Below, piece by piece: positions 49,400-59,260 of a DNA stretch of 64,000 nt; position 1 is the first letter of the stretch, and every line of letters starts with the position of its first letter. A program made the position numbers and the translations under genes. The notes beneath the pieces are model-generated. The model was not told the DNA's origin and searched no databases. It saw nothing but the letters and a program-made list of their open reading frames with translations. The stretch spans positions 2,849,891-2,913,890 of the forward strand of contig NC_092657.1 of NCBI RefSeq assembly GCF_032118995.1, in the 5' to 3' direction. The stretch comes from Asterias amurensis (taxonomy: Eukaryota > Echinodermata > Asteroidea > Forcipulatida > Asteriidae).

Positions 49400-49535
49400 C
49401 TGTAGCTATTTTGATCGTCAGCCCCAGTAGGGAGGAATAATATTAACATTTCTTTACCCCGATCGCCAGCAATTCACGATTTGAACTAACATTGGAAACT
49501 GGGAGAAGTGGAAGAATATATCTCTAGACTGACAG
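49400..49535 (+). other. MINDY1: Probable non-coding first exon of the MINDY gene
   Basis: No long ORF, but the stretch ends in a near-perfect donor GACAG|GTGAGT at 49535. A possible acceptor (ttcctaag) lies a few bases before the MINDY start codon at 50452. This is inferred from splice signals only; the 5' end is not defined. Confidence 0.4.
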
Positions 49536-50244
49536 GTGAGTATAAATGAGTTAATTTGGTGGCTGTAAAACGCTGAAAAACGCGAGCTTATTTTTTTCGT
49601 GTCAACACAAACTTCCAAGTGTTAATCACTTGTCATTATATTTAGTCAGTCAAGCAGTCAACTGTCAATGACAATGACACGATCCTCCGTTGGTAATGAA
49701 TGAAACTGTAGTGTAGGGACATAGCATAGCGACCCCAACAGTTGTGTGTGTATTGTTTGACAAAAATGTCAATACAGTCACAGTAACAAATTCATGCTCA
49801 GATCGCTATTATTAATATTATTATTAAATGCGACTAAGTGAAGGAAAGCTACATTATTTAATCAGTAATCAATACGTCATGAAGCCTACGTGTTGTTTTA
49901 TGTTATTGTTTGTCATGTTTTTACATTTTTTTTATTTAAAGACCCCAAATTTTGTGTGTGTAATTTCTATCCCAAAGCTTATTTGTAATAATAATTGAAT
50001 CCTAATAATACTAGCTTGTAATTGCATTTTATATTATAAGATATTATCATTATTATAATATATTTGTAGAAACTGATCGATCAATGGGCCTACAACAACC
50101 CTGTTGTAACAACTAAATTATAGGGTAGAGTAGATATATTCAATTTTTTTAATACTTTATAACGTTGTGCTTCGCGATGATTTTTCAGCTCACAATCACA
50201 TAGTGGAGAACTCTTTTATTTATGTTCAAATGTATGTCAAGGAT

Positions 50245-50308
50245 TAGTTGCGATAATCGTAACCCTCCTCCTGACGGCGGTACTAGGTCGGAGGGTTACG
50301 ATTATCGA
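50245..50308. mobile_element. Family J hairpin, copy 2
   Basis: TAGTTGCGATAATCGTAACC ... GGGTTACGATTATCG, a diverged relative of 44098-44160. It lies about 145 bp upstream of the MINDY coding start, so probably in the first intron. Confidence 0.7.
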
Positions 50309-50451
50309 ATTTGAACTAGACAATTATGTGACCCCTTGACAATTACGTCACTTGTGCCTACATTTATAGCCATTCCCAATCAGGCATTCCTAATCAGGCA
50401 TTTTGTTTTTTCTTGAATTGAATCTCCAAATCTATTCCTAAGATATTCGAA

Positions 50452-50668
50452 ATGGAAACCTCTGGCGCTGTTGATGTAGATTCTTCTGTCTCGACTCCCG
50501 ACCAGCGTGCACTGGACATTGCGGCTCTCAAGGAGAACGTTAGCTCAATGGTTGCCCCTCAGTCTCCTCCTGCAGAGAATGGAGCATCCTCGCCCAATGC
50601 CACCCTAACAAAAGATAGTAGTGCCACCCCAAGAAAAGACAGGGACACAACCCCTGGTGCTGTGGGGG
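50452..50668 (+). CDS. MINDY1: MINDY exon 1: disordered N-terminus
   Basis: 72 codons plus 1 base; donor GGGG|GTAAGT. Rich in Ser, Thr, Pro and Ala (METSGAVDVDSSVSTPDQRA), so probably unstructured, as in other MINDY-1/2 proteins. The start is the first ATG after the putative acceptor. Frame and phase fit exon 2 exactly. Confidence 0.8.
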
Positions 50669-53600
50669 GTAAGTTGACCGGAGCGAATACTATGTCCACA
50701 TAGGAAGAAAAATCCGAATTTGAGAAGCGTCACTGGTTTCATATTAAAATTTGGGGACCTAAAATTTAATTTTTCTTTACATTCAAATAACCACTAGTTT
50801 GAAATGAAATGTTCCGAAAAATGATTCTTTAAAGCTTATTAGACTTCTAACCAAAATCTTGTAATAGTGATGACCAGACATAATTATACCTTCAGACATA
50901 ATTATACCTTCACTTTTAAGAAAAATACATAATTACAGTATGTAACCAGCCAAACTTGGGACATTACAGAAGCAACTTTGTTTGTTTGTTTGTTTGTTTG
51001 TTTGTTTAGATTTCTTCCCATCAAGGGAACTCGGCAAACTCCTACAAGGGGATACAAACACCAAGCTGGCAAAAACCAATCTCTCGAATACAAACAATGG
51101 CTTATAGTGTCTTTGATTATGAATTGCACAAATCAAGAAATTGTGACTCTGTGAGTCAGTAATTAGACAGTAGTACTTATTTTACAGTCATTGTGAAATC
51201 AGTGATTAGCTTTGGGGATTTGAACCTGCAACCTTGTAATTGCAAGTACCGCAGTCTAACCATTGGACCATGGTGACTTAACTTTTATTCTCATCACAGC
51301 TGAAGCCAGCCCAAGAAGTCTTCCATCGGAACAAGCCTACCACGTCAAGTGGATCAAATGGCGAGGTACCAGTATGCCGATCATCACACAAAACGAGAAT
51401 GGTCCCTGCCCGCTCATTGCCATTGTGAATGTGCTCTTACTGCGGGGCACTGTCCATATACCACAGATGGTTGAGATGGTGTCCGCCACCCAGCTAGTCG
51501 GTTACCTTGGAGACTGCCTTCTGGACAGATCATTAGAGGTATGTATACAAGTAAACAAGTAAGTAAACAAGGTATGTAAACAAGTGCCAAACAACTACAC
51601 CACAGACTAAAGGCTCACTTGTGTATGAGTCAATGGGGGAACTGCCTTCAAAACAGATCACTGGAGGTGCATATACAAGTAAACAAGTACATGTAAGTAA
51701 ACAAGTAAACAAGGTATGTGAACAAGTAAACAAGGTATGTGAACAAGTGCCAAACAACTGTATAAGGAAAATGCAAATGTGTATTGGAACTTTGCAAAGT
51801 GCGTTACAGCAAAAGCACAGGGCACTAAGGCAATTGCTGTAGGTGTCATGGGTTTATTTTTGACGCTTGAATGAACAAGTGTCAAACAACTACAAGACAG
51901 ACTAAAGGCTCATTTGTGTACAAGTCAATTGGGAGTTCCCTTGAGACAGCGGACTAGTCTATGTTGTAAAAAGTCCAGCAGGTAAACAACCTTGCCCTGG
52001 CCAATCAAAATTTAAATTATGTCTCTCAACCTGTGTATTTTCATACGCATAAATTTATAAAAAAAATTCAGTTTGAATCCTGTTTCCTTGGTCCAGTAAC
52101 GAGTCTCTTCTCTTTATCCAGAATGCATCTGAAGGAGTCCAGCGAAATCGCGAGCAGAACATCCACGATGCGATGGAGATCATCACTAAACTGAGTAGGG
52201 GTCTTGACGTTAATGTTAAATTTACCGGGTAAGCTCTCAGCATGTTTAGTGAGAAAGCTCAAGGAAATGTGTAGCCTTGAACATGGCCGTCGAACATGGC
52301 CGTCGTGGGCTCTCCCTCTAGCTCGTGTAGTCATCCATGCACGATGTCAGTGAGTCCATAAGGACGTAACCAACTTAATTTGTTTGTTTATGAAATAATA
52401 AATCAAAAGGGAAACTCACTGAATAAACTTTAAATGATTTGGGGTTGAACAAAGACAAATCGACTAGAGTTGATTTGAACCAAAGACGTGCCTGCGCTCT
52501 ACCAACTGAGCTGTCTAGCCTTATTATGGCTATCTCCCTATTTTGTCAATATTTCTGTTTGAGGATGGCAGGCGACAGAAGCCATTCAACCAGTAACTGC
52601 CGTGTATCCAAGGATAACACCCAAGCAATACAACCTGGGAAGCGGCAGCCAGGGATCCCCTTAAGGGGTGCCACTTGTTATTCCAGGAATCAGACAATAA
52701 ACCACGAGTGAAACTGACTGGGTTAATTTGTTTTTCTTTGTAGGGTTAAAGAGTTTGAATACACCCAAGAATGCGTTGTGTTCGACCTCCTGAATATAGT
52801 CTTATGCCACGGCTGGTTGTACGACCCGCAGAATTCAGAAATTGTCTCGGCCGTAGGAACGTGTAGTTACAATCAAGTCGTAGAAAATATCATCTCTAGT
52901 AAATCGTCCAAGAGCGACGGCACGCAGCATCAAGGTTTGTTTTTGATCTATATTCCACCTGACTGGTCACAGTTCACGAATACTATTCCTGCCTAAGACC
53001 ACAGAGCACTCATTGCTGCATTGGGGGGGGGGGGGGGGGGGTGGGGTGGGGGGGGTCGGGGGGGTGGGGTGGGGGGGGGGTCGGGGGTGGGGGAGTAATC
53101 CACAAGACCGCAGCACGTGTAGATCAGAATCTTTACTGGGCTGGGATTTTATTTACAATACTAGAATCAAAATGAAAACACAACTGTATCATCCAACTTG
53201 TTTTACTTTTAAAACATCAAGAGAATGATTTATCTCCCCTGTGTTATCGGCGATACTCAAAAGGATTTTGGAGATAATTTGTGAGACTCAAACTGAACAT
53301 CATTCTTATGAGACAAAGGTGTTGAATTGGAAAAAACAAGTCCACAAGACCTTTCTAGAGCTTACAGTCCCGACACTGAAATCACTGGCGTCGGGCTTGT
53401 GGCCCAATGAAAAATCTGACCCCTGCTGACTCCTCTGCTTTTTAATCCATTGATCAGGTCTTGTAGCTGAGCAGTTCCTGCAGAGTACAGCTGCCCAGCT
53501 AACCTACTACGGTCTTTGTGAACTCAACGAAACCACGGAGGAAGGTGATCTCTGTGTATTCTTCAGAAATAACCACTTTAGCACGTTAATAAAACACAAG

Positions 53601-56410
53601 GTAAGAATGTGAAGCAATAAAGAGCATTCATCATCATCATGTGGTGTCGAGGCCAAGAGAAACTAAGGCCCACGTGTTGATTGCATGTTCATTTTCTCGT
53701 TTCTCCCAGGACGTGTTATTTGTCTTAGTCACGGATCAAGGTTTCCTGACGGAGAGCAGCATCGTCTGGGAGACGCTCAGTAGCGTCGAGGGCGACAGTC
53801 ACTTTGTGGATGGAGATTTTAACGCGCGGCCGCCAACCAGGCAAATCACGCCGGTATCAAACATGTCACCCGACCAACAGCTAGATACAGAGTAAGTAAT
53901 CTTGATTGAGTAAGAGACGTTCCTTTTATAGAAATAGTTGAACATAATAATAGTATCAATAATATCGAAGTCTTATATAGCGCACTGTGTTCTTTTTTTG
54001 TGTGTTACACAACACACATGACCAACGGCTTTACGTCCCATCCGAAGGACGAAGCCAGATTGAGGTGTCTTGCTTTTAAGGACACAAGTGTCACAACTAA
54101 GACTCGAACCCACACTCTGCTGATCAGAAACACCAGAGTTTGAAAGACAAGTTCTCTAAAGAACATAATCTACCCAGCGAGTAGATATACACATGGTGTT
54201 ACCGCAAACCAAATGACATTGATACCTCACCATCACCATGCAATGCCTCAAATCCCATGTAGCTAAATTCTTAAGAATCTATTTTTGTCTTCTTTTAAAT
54301 GAGTTTCAGAAAAGATGACTTTATGCTATTTTTGTTCAAGTAGGTCTTTAAGAATCTATTTTGTATCTTCTTCAGTTACCTCATAGCTTTGTCCCTTCAA
54401 GAGGACCAACAGCAAGAGGCAACATCTCAAGAAGCTAAGCTGGGAGAGTTACAGGAGCAAGACACTGCCGGACGGGCCATGGCAGCATTATCCGAGTAAG
54501 ATTAGAAAAAAAAGAGTTAAGAAACCCAGGTTGTATCGTTAACTTGGGTGTGGTCCCCTGGCTACAAGGTAGTTAATGGTTGTGTGGCTTCTGACTGGCA
54601 CCTGACTGGCACAAACAAAAACATTTTTTTTACAAAATAGATCCTTGCGGCTTATAAAGTCTTGATATTTTGAATAAATATGCCTCGCCTTAAATTGATC
54701 CCCTGGCAGGCGCTTCCCAGGTTGTATCGTAAACTGGCTACACAGCAGTTAACAGTTTTATGGCTTCTGACTGGCACCCCCAAACAAATACATTGACAAA
54801 ATAGGGAGACCACCAACATAGGGTTAGATAACAGAGTAGGTAGAGCGCCGGCATGTTAAACTGAATGTTGTTGGTTCAAATCCCGCTTTAGTCAATTAGC
54901 TACAGGAGCAAGACACTGCCGGATGGGCCATGGCAGCATTATCCGAGTAAGATTAGAAAAAAAAGAGTTTAGAAACCCAGGTTGTATCGCAAACTTGGGT
55001 GTGATAATAGTAAGTAGTTCTTATATAAGTGCCTTCGTCATTGGGCTGTAATCTTTCTCAGCTCCCTTGGGAGTATTTATGGCCCCGGGCCCGATTTTCA
55101 AAAGCCAGCCCAAACCAAGATGAAGATGAGCAGAGTATACTGAACAAAATGGCAAGACCACACCAGCTCTTTTCAGAGCCAACACTCCCTCAAAAGAGAT
55201 TTGACACATGGGTTGTACCCATAGAGTTATATATAAGAACTAGAGCGCGCACTGGCCTATATACGCGCCTCGGTATGCGAGCAGGCGGCCATTTTCTAAG
55301 TTGACAAAACAGCTATCTCACAGCGTGTGTTTGTGCGGCCATTTTGTAAGTTGAACAAACAGCATCGCGTGAGCGTTCAATAAAAAAAACCTCAAACGTG
55401 TAATTCATATTCAACGCGCGTGCAGAATGACGCGCTTGTCATCTTGCGGTCCCGTGGCGTTTGTGCACGAAGCATCACCTGTGCGCCCTCTAGTTCTTAT
55501 ATATAACTCTATGGTTGTACCCACAAGTTTACTCATTGTAGTTATACTTCATATTTTCCACTCCGTGCAAAGCAGGCCTGTATGCTTTGTTTTTGAGAGG
55601 GCAAGGGCACCAAGGCATATTCTCCTTGGTAAAGGGCACCCTATGACGAAATTGCAATTTCTACTATAACATTTCAAGGGCACCAAGGCATTGACCAGGG
55701 TGGGCAAAGCTTCAAATGATTCTTGTTTGTTATTTGTTTTCTTGCGTAAGTTTACTAGTCATAGTTCTTACATGTATCTTCCACTCCATGCAAAGTTTCT
55801 CTTAGATTTCTCACTGTTTTTCGTTTTTGTTGTCGTCTATTTATTTTCTTCAGTCACGAATTGGCTCTGCAACTCCAGGAGCAAGAAGACATGAGATTAG
55901 CGCAGAATCTAGCACAAGAAGACCAACAGGGTAGACCTGCCCCGCCCCAGGGCGACCAAGCCGCCGCCGCCCAGCAGCCCCATGCACAGGTGCCTAATAG
56001 TCATAAGGTAATCAGACTCCGCCTTCATAATAATAAAAATAATAATTATAATAAAGAGTTGTAATGCGCACATAAAGGCGTAGAACCCCCCCCCCTCCAA
56101 AAAACAAATAACCCCGAAACAGACACAACTAAATTAGTCATTGAAAACCTGTGCCATGAGATAAGTTTTGAGAAGAGAATGTTATGGTACAGAGACAAAA
56201 TCTAAGATAAGATTAAGTGGTTTGTTATTTTATATATAAGTTGTGATACACAAAGTGTGGGCCTTTGGACAATGCTGTTTACCGATGTTGTGCGATTGCC
56301 TTAACCAAAATCAATATGAACTTTATCCTCGATGCAAATTTAACATCTTCTAAATAACAATTTACATTTTCTTTTAATCTTGACAGGACAAATCCTGCAC
56401 AATATTGTGA
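50452..56410 (+). CDS. MINDY1: MINDY-1/2 (FAM63) deubiquitinase, whole gene of 9 coding exons
   Basis: Exons 50452-50668, 51300-51538, 52122-52228, 52744-52934, 53458-53600, 53710-53891, 54376-54495, 55854-56007 and 56387-56410 join in phase to 458 codons. Family role: cysteine protease trimming K48-linked polyubiquitin from the distal end. Seen: catalytic motif TQNENGPCPLIAIVN (Gln103, Cys109) and catalytic His291 in FFRNNHFSTLIKH. The Cys-to-His spacing of 182 residues equals what I recall for human MINDY-1. Two MIU-like ubiquitin-binding helices follow (DYLIALSLQEDQQQ and DHELALQLQEQED). The end SCTIL is a CAAX-like box, suggesting prenylation and membrane attachment. Length is close to the human protein. 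MINDY1 and MINDY2 cannot be separated here. Confidence 0.92.
51205..51275 (-). repeat. tRNA-like SINE head in MINDY intron 1
   Basis: The minus strand reads GTCACCATGGTCCAATGG (box A-like) and, about 40 bp later, GGTTCAAATCC (box B-like). It ends only 25 bp before exon 2, between the branch region and the acceptor. Stems are imperfect, so a SINE relic rather than a working tRNA gene. Confidence 0.5.
51300..51538 (+). CDS. MINDY1: MINDY exon 2: catalytic Gln and Cys
   Basis: 239 bp, phase 1 in and phase 0 out (donor GAG|GTATGT). Reads EQAYHVKWIKWRGTSMP then IITQNENGPCPLIAIVNVLL; the Cys is the nucleophile and the upstream Gln lines the oxyanion hole. Highly conserved family core. Confidence 0.95.
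51541..51945 (+). repeat. Tandem array in MINDY intron 2 derived from the exon 2 donor region
   Basis: The end of exon 2 and its donor (51513-51555) recur at 51641-51683 in diverged form: actgcctt...acagatca.t.gaggt, then a 'atacaagtaaacaagt' run. The run multiplies into several GTAAGT- and GTATGT-like sites. A neighbouring stretch (51577-51640, 'caaacaactaca ... gactaaaggctca') recurs at 51869-51945. Confidence 0.7.
52122..52228 (+). CDS. MINDY1: MINDY exon 3
   Basis: 107 bp, phase 0 in and phase 2 out (donor CCGG|GTAAGC). Reads NREQNIHDAMEIITKLSRGL then DVNVKFTG, matching the family's LDVNV.FTG motif. Confidence 0.92.
52437..52690 (-). repeat. SINE-2 in MINDY intron 3
   Basis: Minus-strand head: GGCTAGACAGCTCAGTTGG (box A) and GGTTCAAATCA (box B-like). 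The body 'ccctattttgtcaatattt' and 'gggaagcggcagccagggat' is shared with 54553-54900. Confidence 0.65.
52744..52934 (+). CDS. MINDY1: MINDY exon 4
   Basis: 191 bp, phase 2 in and phase 1 out (donor CAAG|GTTTGT). Reads VKEFEYTQECVVFDLLNIVL then CHGWLYDPQ, the FEYT.EC..FDLL...HGWL.DPQ signature of MINDY-1/2. Confidence 0.94.
53023..53094 (+). repeat. Poly-G, G-quadruplex-prone tract in MINDY intron 4
   Basis: About 70 bases of almost pure G with single T or TC interruptions on the transcribed-sense strand, 89 bp after exon 4. It holds many four-run combinations able to form stacked G-quartets in the pre-mRNA. Confidence 0.85.
53458..53600 (+). CDS. MINDY1: MINDY exon 5: catalytic His
   Basis: 143 bp, phase 1 in and phase 0 out (donor AAG|GTAAGA). 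Reads GLVAEQFLQSTAAQLTYYGL then EGDLCVFFRNNHFSTLIKHK; NNHFST carries the general-base histidine. Confidence 0.95.
53710..53891 (+). CDS. MINDY1: MINDY exon 6
   Basis: 182 bp, phase 0 in and phase 2 out (donor ACAGA|GTAAGT). Reads DVLFVLVTDQGFLTESSIVW then ETLSSVEGDSHFVDGDF, the last strands of the catalytic fold, followed by a Pro/Thr-rich link to the ubiquitin-binding tail. Confidence 0.94.
53957..54150 (-). repeat. SINE-1 in MINDY intron 6
   Basis: The minus strand has GGGTTCGAGTCTTAG (box B) and the body 'cttcgtccttcggatgggac'. Inserted antisense to the gene. Confidence 0.7.
54376..54495 (+). CDS. MINDY1: MINDY exon 7: first MIU-like helix
   Basis: 120 bp, phase 2 at both ends (donor TCCGA|GTAAGA). 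With the carried bases it reads DYLIALSLQEDQQQEATSQE, a typical motif-interacting-with-ubiquitin helix (acidic residue, LxxALSLQ, Glu). The last 46 bp and the donor are copied 451 bp downstream. Confidence 0.9.
54553..54900 (+). repeat. SINE-2 copies in tandem, MINDY intron 7
   Basis: 'cccaggttgtatcgt', 'gtcccctggctacaagg' and 'cttctgactggcac' occur twice (54520-54610 and 54700-54790). A tRNA-like head follows near 54828-54890 (GAGTAGGTAGAGCGCCGG and GGTTCAAATCCC). Confidence 0.6.
54901..55003 (+). repeat. Duplicate of MINDY exon 7 3' end with its splice donor
   Basis: 103 bp nearly identical to 54450-54552 (about four differences). It copies the last coding bases of exon 7, the GTAAGA donor and the first intron bases. 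One change (CGG to TGG) would alter Arg to Trp. tRNA-derived SINE sequence separates the copies. No acceptor gives an in-phase exon, so it is probably a non-functional exon fragment and a possible decoy donor. Confidence 0.8.
55221..55512. mobile_element. Foldback element H with 10-bp target duplication
   Basis: Perfect ends ATAGAGTTATATATAAGAAC / GTTCTTATATATAACTCTAT (the arm continues to ctagag). Exact GGTTGTACCC at 55211-55220 and 55513-55522. The interior holds 'cggccattttctaagttga' twice in direct order. In MINDY intron 7. A 10-bp duplication would fit a Mutator-like source. Confidence 0.88.
55565..55718. repeat. Dispersed repeat M
   Basis: 'gagagggcaagggcaccaag' and 'catttcaagggcaccaaggc', in MINDY intron 7. 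Confidence 0.6.
55854..56007 (+). CDS. MINDY1: MINDY exon 8: second MIU-like helix
   Basis: 154 bp, phase 2 in and phase 0 out (donor AAG|GTAATC). Reads DHELALQLQEQEDMRLAQNL, a second MIU-like helix, then a Gln/Ala/Pro-rich tail. Confidence 0.88.
56300..56345 (+). repeat. SINE-3 tail fragment before the last MINDY exon
   Basis: 'ccaaaatcaatatgaac' and 'cctcgatgcaaatttaacat' match the tail of 32748-33030. It ends about 40 bp before the exon 9 acceptor. Confidence 0.6.
56387..56410 (+). CDS. MINDY1: MINDY exon 9: CAAX-like C-terminus
   Basis: 24-bp terminal coding exon, acceptor cttgacag, phase 0: D-K-S-C-T-I-L-stop. The CTIL ending fits a CAAX box with a terminal Leu, which favours geranylgeranylation. 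I recall a CAAX box in vertebrate MINDY-1/2 but could not check. The exon is tiny, so it rests on the phase match, the good polypyrimidine tract and the CAAX sense. Confidence 0.7.
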   Translation, partial: DKSCTIL

Positions 56411-57074
56411 GGAGGATGTGTGTGTATCTAGCCCATCTCTGCCTTTATAATCACCACCAATGACCTCCAATGAAAGAATCGTCAAAAGAGATGGCAAAGC
56501 CGGCAGAAAAAAAATGGAGAAGAAGAAACAAATCCACCGATGCCGGAAAGTAATTTACAACAACCCAAAAGCAATTCTACTGGGCCCAGTTTCATGAAGC
56601 AGAAAATACTGCTTAGCAAGTTTCTTTGCTAAGCAAAAGTTGAATGGGGCAGGGAATTTTGGCTGGTACCTAGTTTTTGCTAAGCAAGATTTGTCTGTGC
56701 TTAGCACATTTGTGTGCTTACAGGCTTTATGAAGTTTAGGCCTGGGGCCAATTTCACGGGCTCTGCTTACTGCCAAATTCTGCGCTTGCGATCACCATTC
56801 TACGCTGCTTTTATCAGTAAGCCTTTGAGGCAATTGCTATTGAGGCAGTTTACAGGCAACCAGTTCTAGGCAATCTCCAAGAAAAAAAAACATTCACATT
56901 TCAATGTTCACCTATTTTTCTTTGGGATCGTAAGACAATGTCCGAAAAATTACTCATGTAGCATGCACTGAGTTGGTTGCCTCCAAGTTGCCTGTAAAAA
57001 TTGCCTCGTATGACAAGGCCCTTAGGCGTGCACATTGCTGCTGCCAACTCAAAGCTGTTTTGTGGTCGGAAGTA
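56411..57074. other. MINDY 3' flank with family C pieces
   Basis: 56582-56743 is a shortened family C foldback (gggcccagtttcatgaagca ... ggctttatgaa) and 56745-56830 a half copy. 56820-57020 carries the 'gaggcaattg/ggcaaccagtt' repeat also seen at 20900-21180. No clear polyadenylation signal close by. Confidence 0.5.
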
Positions 57075-57228
57075 TAGACCAATCCGACGAAACAAAATTG
57101 GTAGCGCCCTCTATTGAAAATTATCAACTGCGGTGTCTTTTTGTGCACAATCTAGGCAGTGAAGACACCGCAGCAAATGGCGCGCAGTGCTCAACACTTG
57201 CGCGCCTGGTGCGCATCGGATTGGTCTA
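57075..57228. mobile_element. Foldback MITE with TAGACCAATCCG ends
   Basis: Inverted ends TAGACCAATCCGACG / CGCATCGGATTGGTCTA with TA flanks, plus an inner 'gcggtgtctt' / 'aagacaccgc' pair. TA-targeting type. Confidence 0.75.
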
Positions 57229-57632
57229 TACAATGGTTGATTCAAAATGGCGGATTCTGGTGCGATGATGTAATCTTTTTGGGGTCAATCAGGGGTCAGG
57301 TTATTGCTTCAGCCAGAAGTGAACATTTTCTGACACGGGATTTTTTTACCAAAATGTTATGCCCATAGAGCTTTGAGGAAAATATTATTCCATTTATTAC
57401 CCGATAAAAGTTTATAAAAAAAACGTATGTAAAAACAATCCTCGTAATGTCAATGTTCTTTGAAAACTTGTATTATTTAATTGTTATTTAATTCGAAGAG
57501 GAATTAATTTTGTATGTTCTGGTTTGTACGATAGTGTGAGGCATAAAAAAATACATGACACAAAATTTTAAGTCCTCTAGACGTTGGTTGTGCATCCATG
57601 TTTAGTTTTCTGCCAAAAACAGTTAATGACCT
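57229..57632. other. Gene-free stretch
   Basis: No recognised feature. Confidence 0.35.
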
Positions 57633-57874
57633 GGGCCCAATTTCACAAAGCCTGTAAGCACAAACATTTGCTAAGCATGAAATTTGCTCCTTACTCAAAA
57701 CAGGATTATCAACCAAATGTCCACAAGATTTTCAGGATAAACAAACAACAGCTGAATACCAGTAACAATCCAATATGAAACAAATTAAAATTTGGTTGGT
57801 AATCTTGTTTTTATCAAGGAGGAAATTTCGTGCTGAGCAAATTTTTGTGCTTACAGGCTTTATGAAATTGGGCT
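57633..57874. mobile_element. Foldback MITE, family C
   Basis: GGGCCCAATTTCACAAAGCC to GGCTTTATGAAATTGGGC with the family centre. A half copy follows at 58026-58110. Confidence 0.82.
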
Positions 57875-58199
57875 TAATGACAACAGAACAAACATGAACA
57901 GATTTATAAGTGTAACATAAGCAGTCAAGTGGAAATAAATGAATAACTTGGTACTTCTGTTTAATCGTTTCCCACTGACTCCAATTCGAGAATCAGAACT
58001 ACGATGCAGGCTGAAAGAGTTTTCAGGGCCCAATTTCATGGCTCTGCTTATCGCCGCATTATGCGCTTACAAACACCTTTCTACGCTTATTGTGCAAGCG
58101 CCAAATTACTACAATAGCTGTTAGCAAAGAATGTCCAGTAACGTGGAGTACAAGTTGTTTATGGTTTTAAAACATCCCAACCCTAGTCTGCCGTTTTGT

Positions 58200-58413
58200 A
58201 GAATTGATTTGTTGACGCCATAAAATGGCAGACCTTATTAGTAACATAGTAGAAGGAAAACCACACAATTTACGAGGAATATTTGTGTGAACTATTAGCC
58301 TATATTCTTCAAAAAAAAAAAAAAAATACACTGTTCCAACCATATTAATTTCATAACAAAAAGTTTTTTATGGCCCAAAGCAGCTAAACTGCAGCCAAAG
58401 TGTCCCTTTAATA
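58200..58413. mobile_element. Family B right half, decayed
   Basis: 'gccataaaatggcagacc', 'gtagaaggaaaaccacacaa' and 'gtgtccctttaa' at the end. Left half lost. Confidence 0.55.
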
Positions 58414-58913
58414 GAAATACTTAGGCGTACCATCTTGCCCATGTAAGATTGGAATATGACCCTTGACCCCTTACTCAAAGCACATTGTACATCTAAGTGC
58501 TTTTAATTAAAGTACATTAAACCATCTCATATAAGGAGGTACAATCAAAATTCAGTATTGTATACAGTTTATGGTCCAAAAAAGTGGTTTGCCGCATTTA
58601 TTAATAACTTTCAATTAAGTTTTTTTTTCTGTCGATCAACACAAATTAAATTATATATATATATATGTAAAATTGAGGCAGTTTATAATGAATATTCATA
58701 ATGCATGCAAATAAATTATACTATTTACCATAATACATAGCCTGGGTTCAACATAGTTGTTTCAACATTCATTCAGTTAATATATTCAGGAACTTTTCTA
58801 TGATTGAAACAGGCTATGCTTTTTTTGCACACTACAGTTGAATACAGACAATGTCTGCATTTTTTCTTAAATGTCTTTAATAAAATTCCTCTTTCACTTT
58901 CAATCTTTTTTAA

Positions 58914-59256
58914 AAGCACTGGACACCTTTGGGAATTACTCAAAATATATGTTAACTTAACAACTTACGTAACGAGCAATGGAGAGCTGGTGATAATATA
59001 AAACATTGTAAGAAACGGCTCCCTCTGAAGTGACACAGTTTATGAGAAAGAGGTAATTTCTCACTAAGATGTTTGAATCTCAGAAAGACTTTAGACCTGA
59101 AGCCTTTCCCAGTCATGTTTGTTCTTTCATTATTTTCTTTCAACTTTGATAACCAATTGAGCCCAAATTTCCACAGATTTGTTATTTAATGCACATGTTG
59201 GGATACACCAAGTGAGAAAACTGGTCTTTGGCCATTTACCAAATGTGTCCATGCCT
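58914..59256. mobile_element. TTAA MITE, diverged family A
   Basis: TTAA at 58910-58913 and 59257-59260; ends AAGCACTGGACACCTTTGG and complement. Confidence 0.8.
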
Positions 59257-59260
59257 TTAA

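Noticed and set aside
51533..51885. Repetitive minus-strand frames rich in Leu/Val/Cys
   Set aside because: By-product of the 'acaagtaaacaag' tandem repeats in MINDY intron 2.
54901..54946. An extra in-frame MINDY exon 7b
   Set aside because: The only acceptor-like AG before it gives the wrong phase for both neighbours, so the duplicate cannot be inserted without a frameshift.
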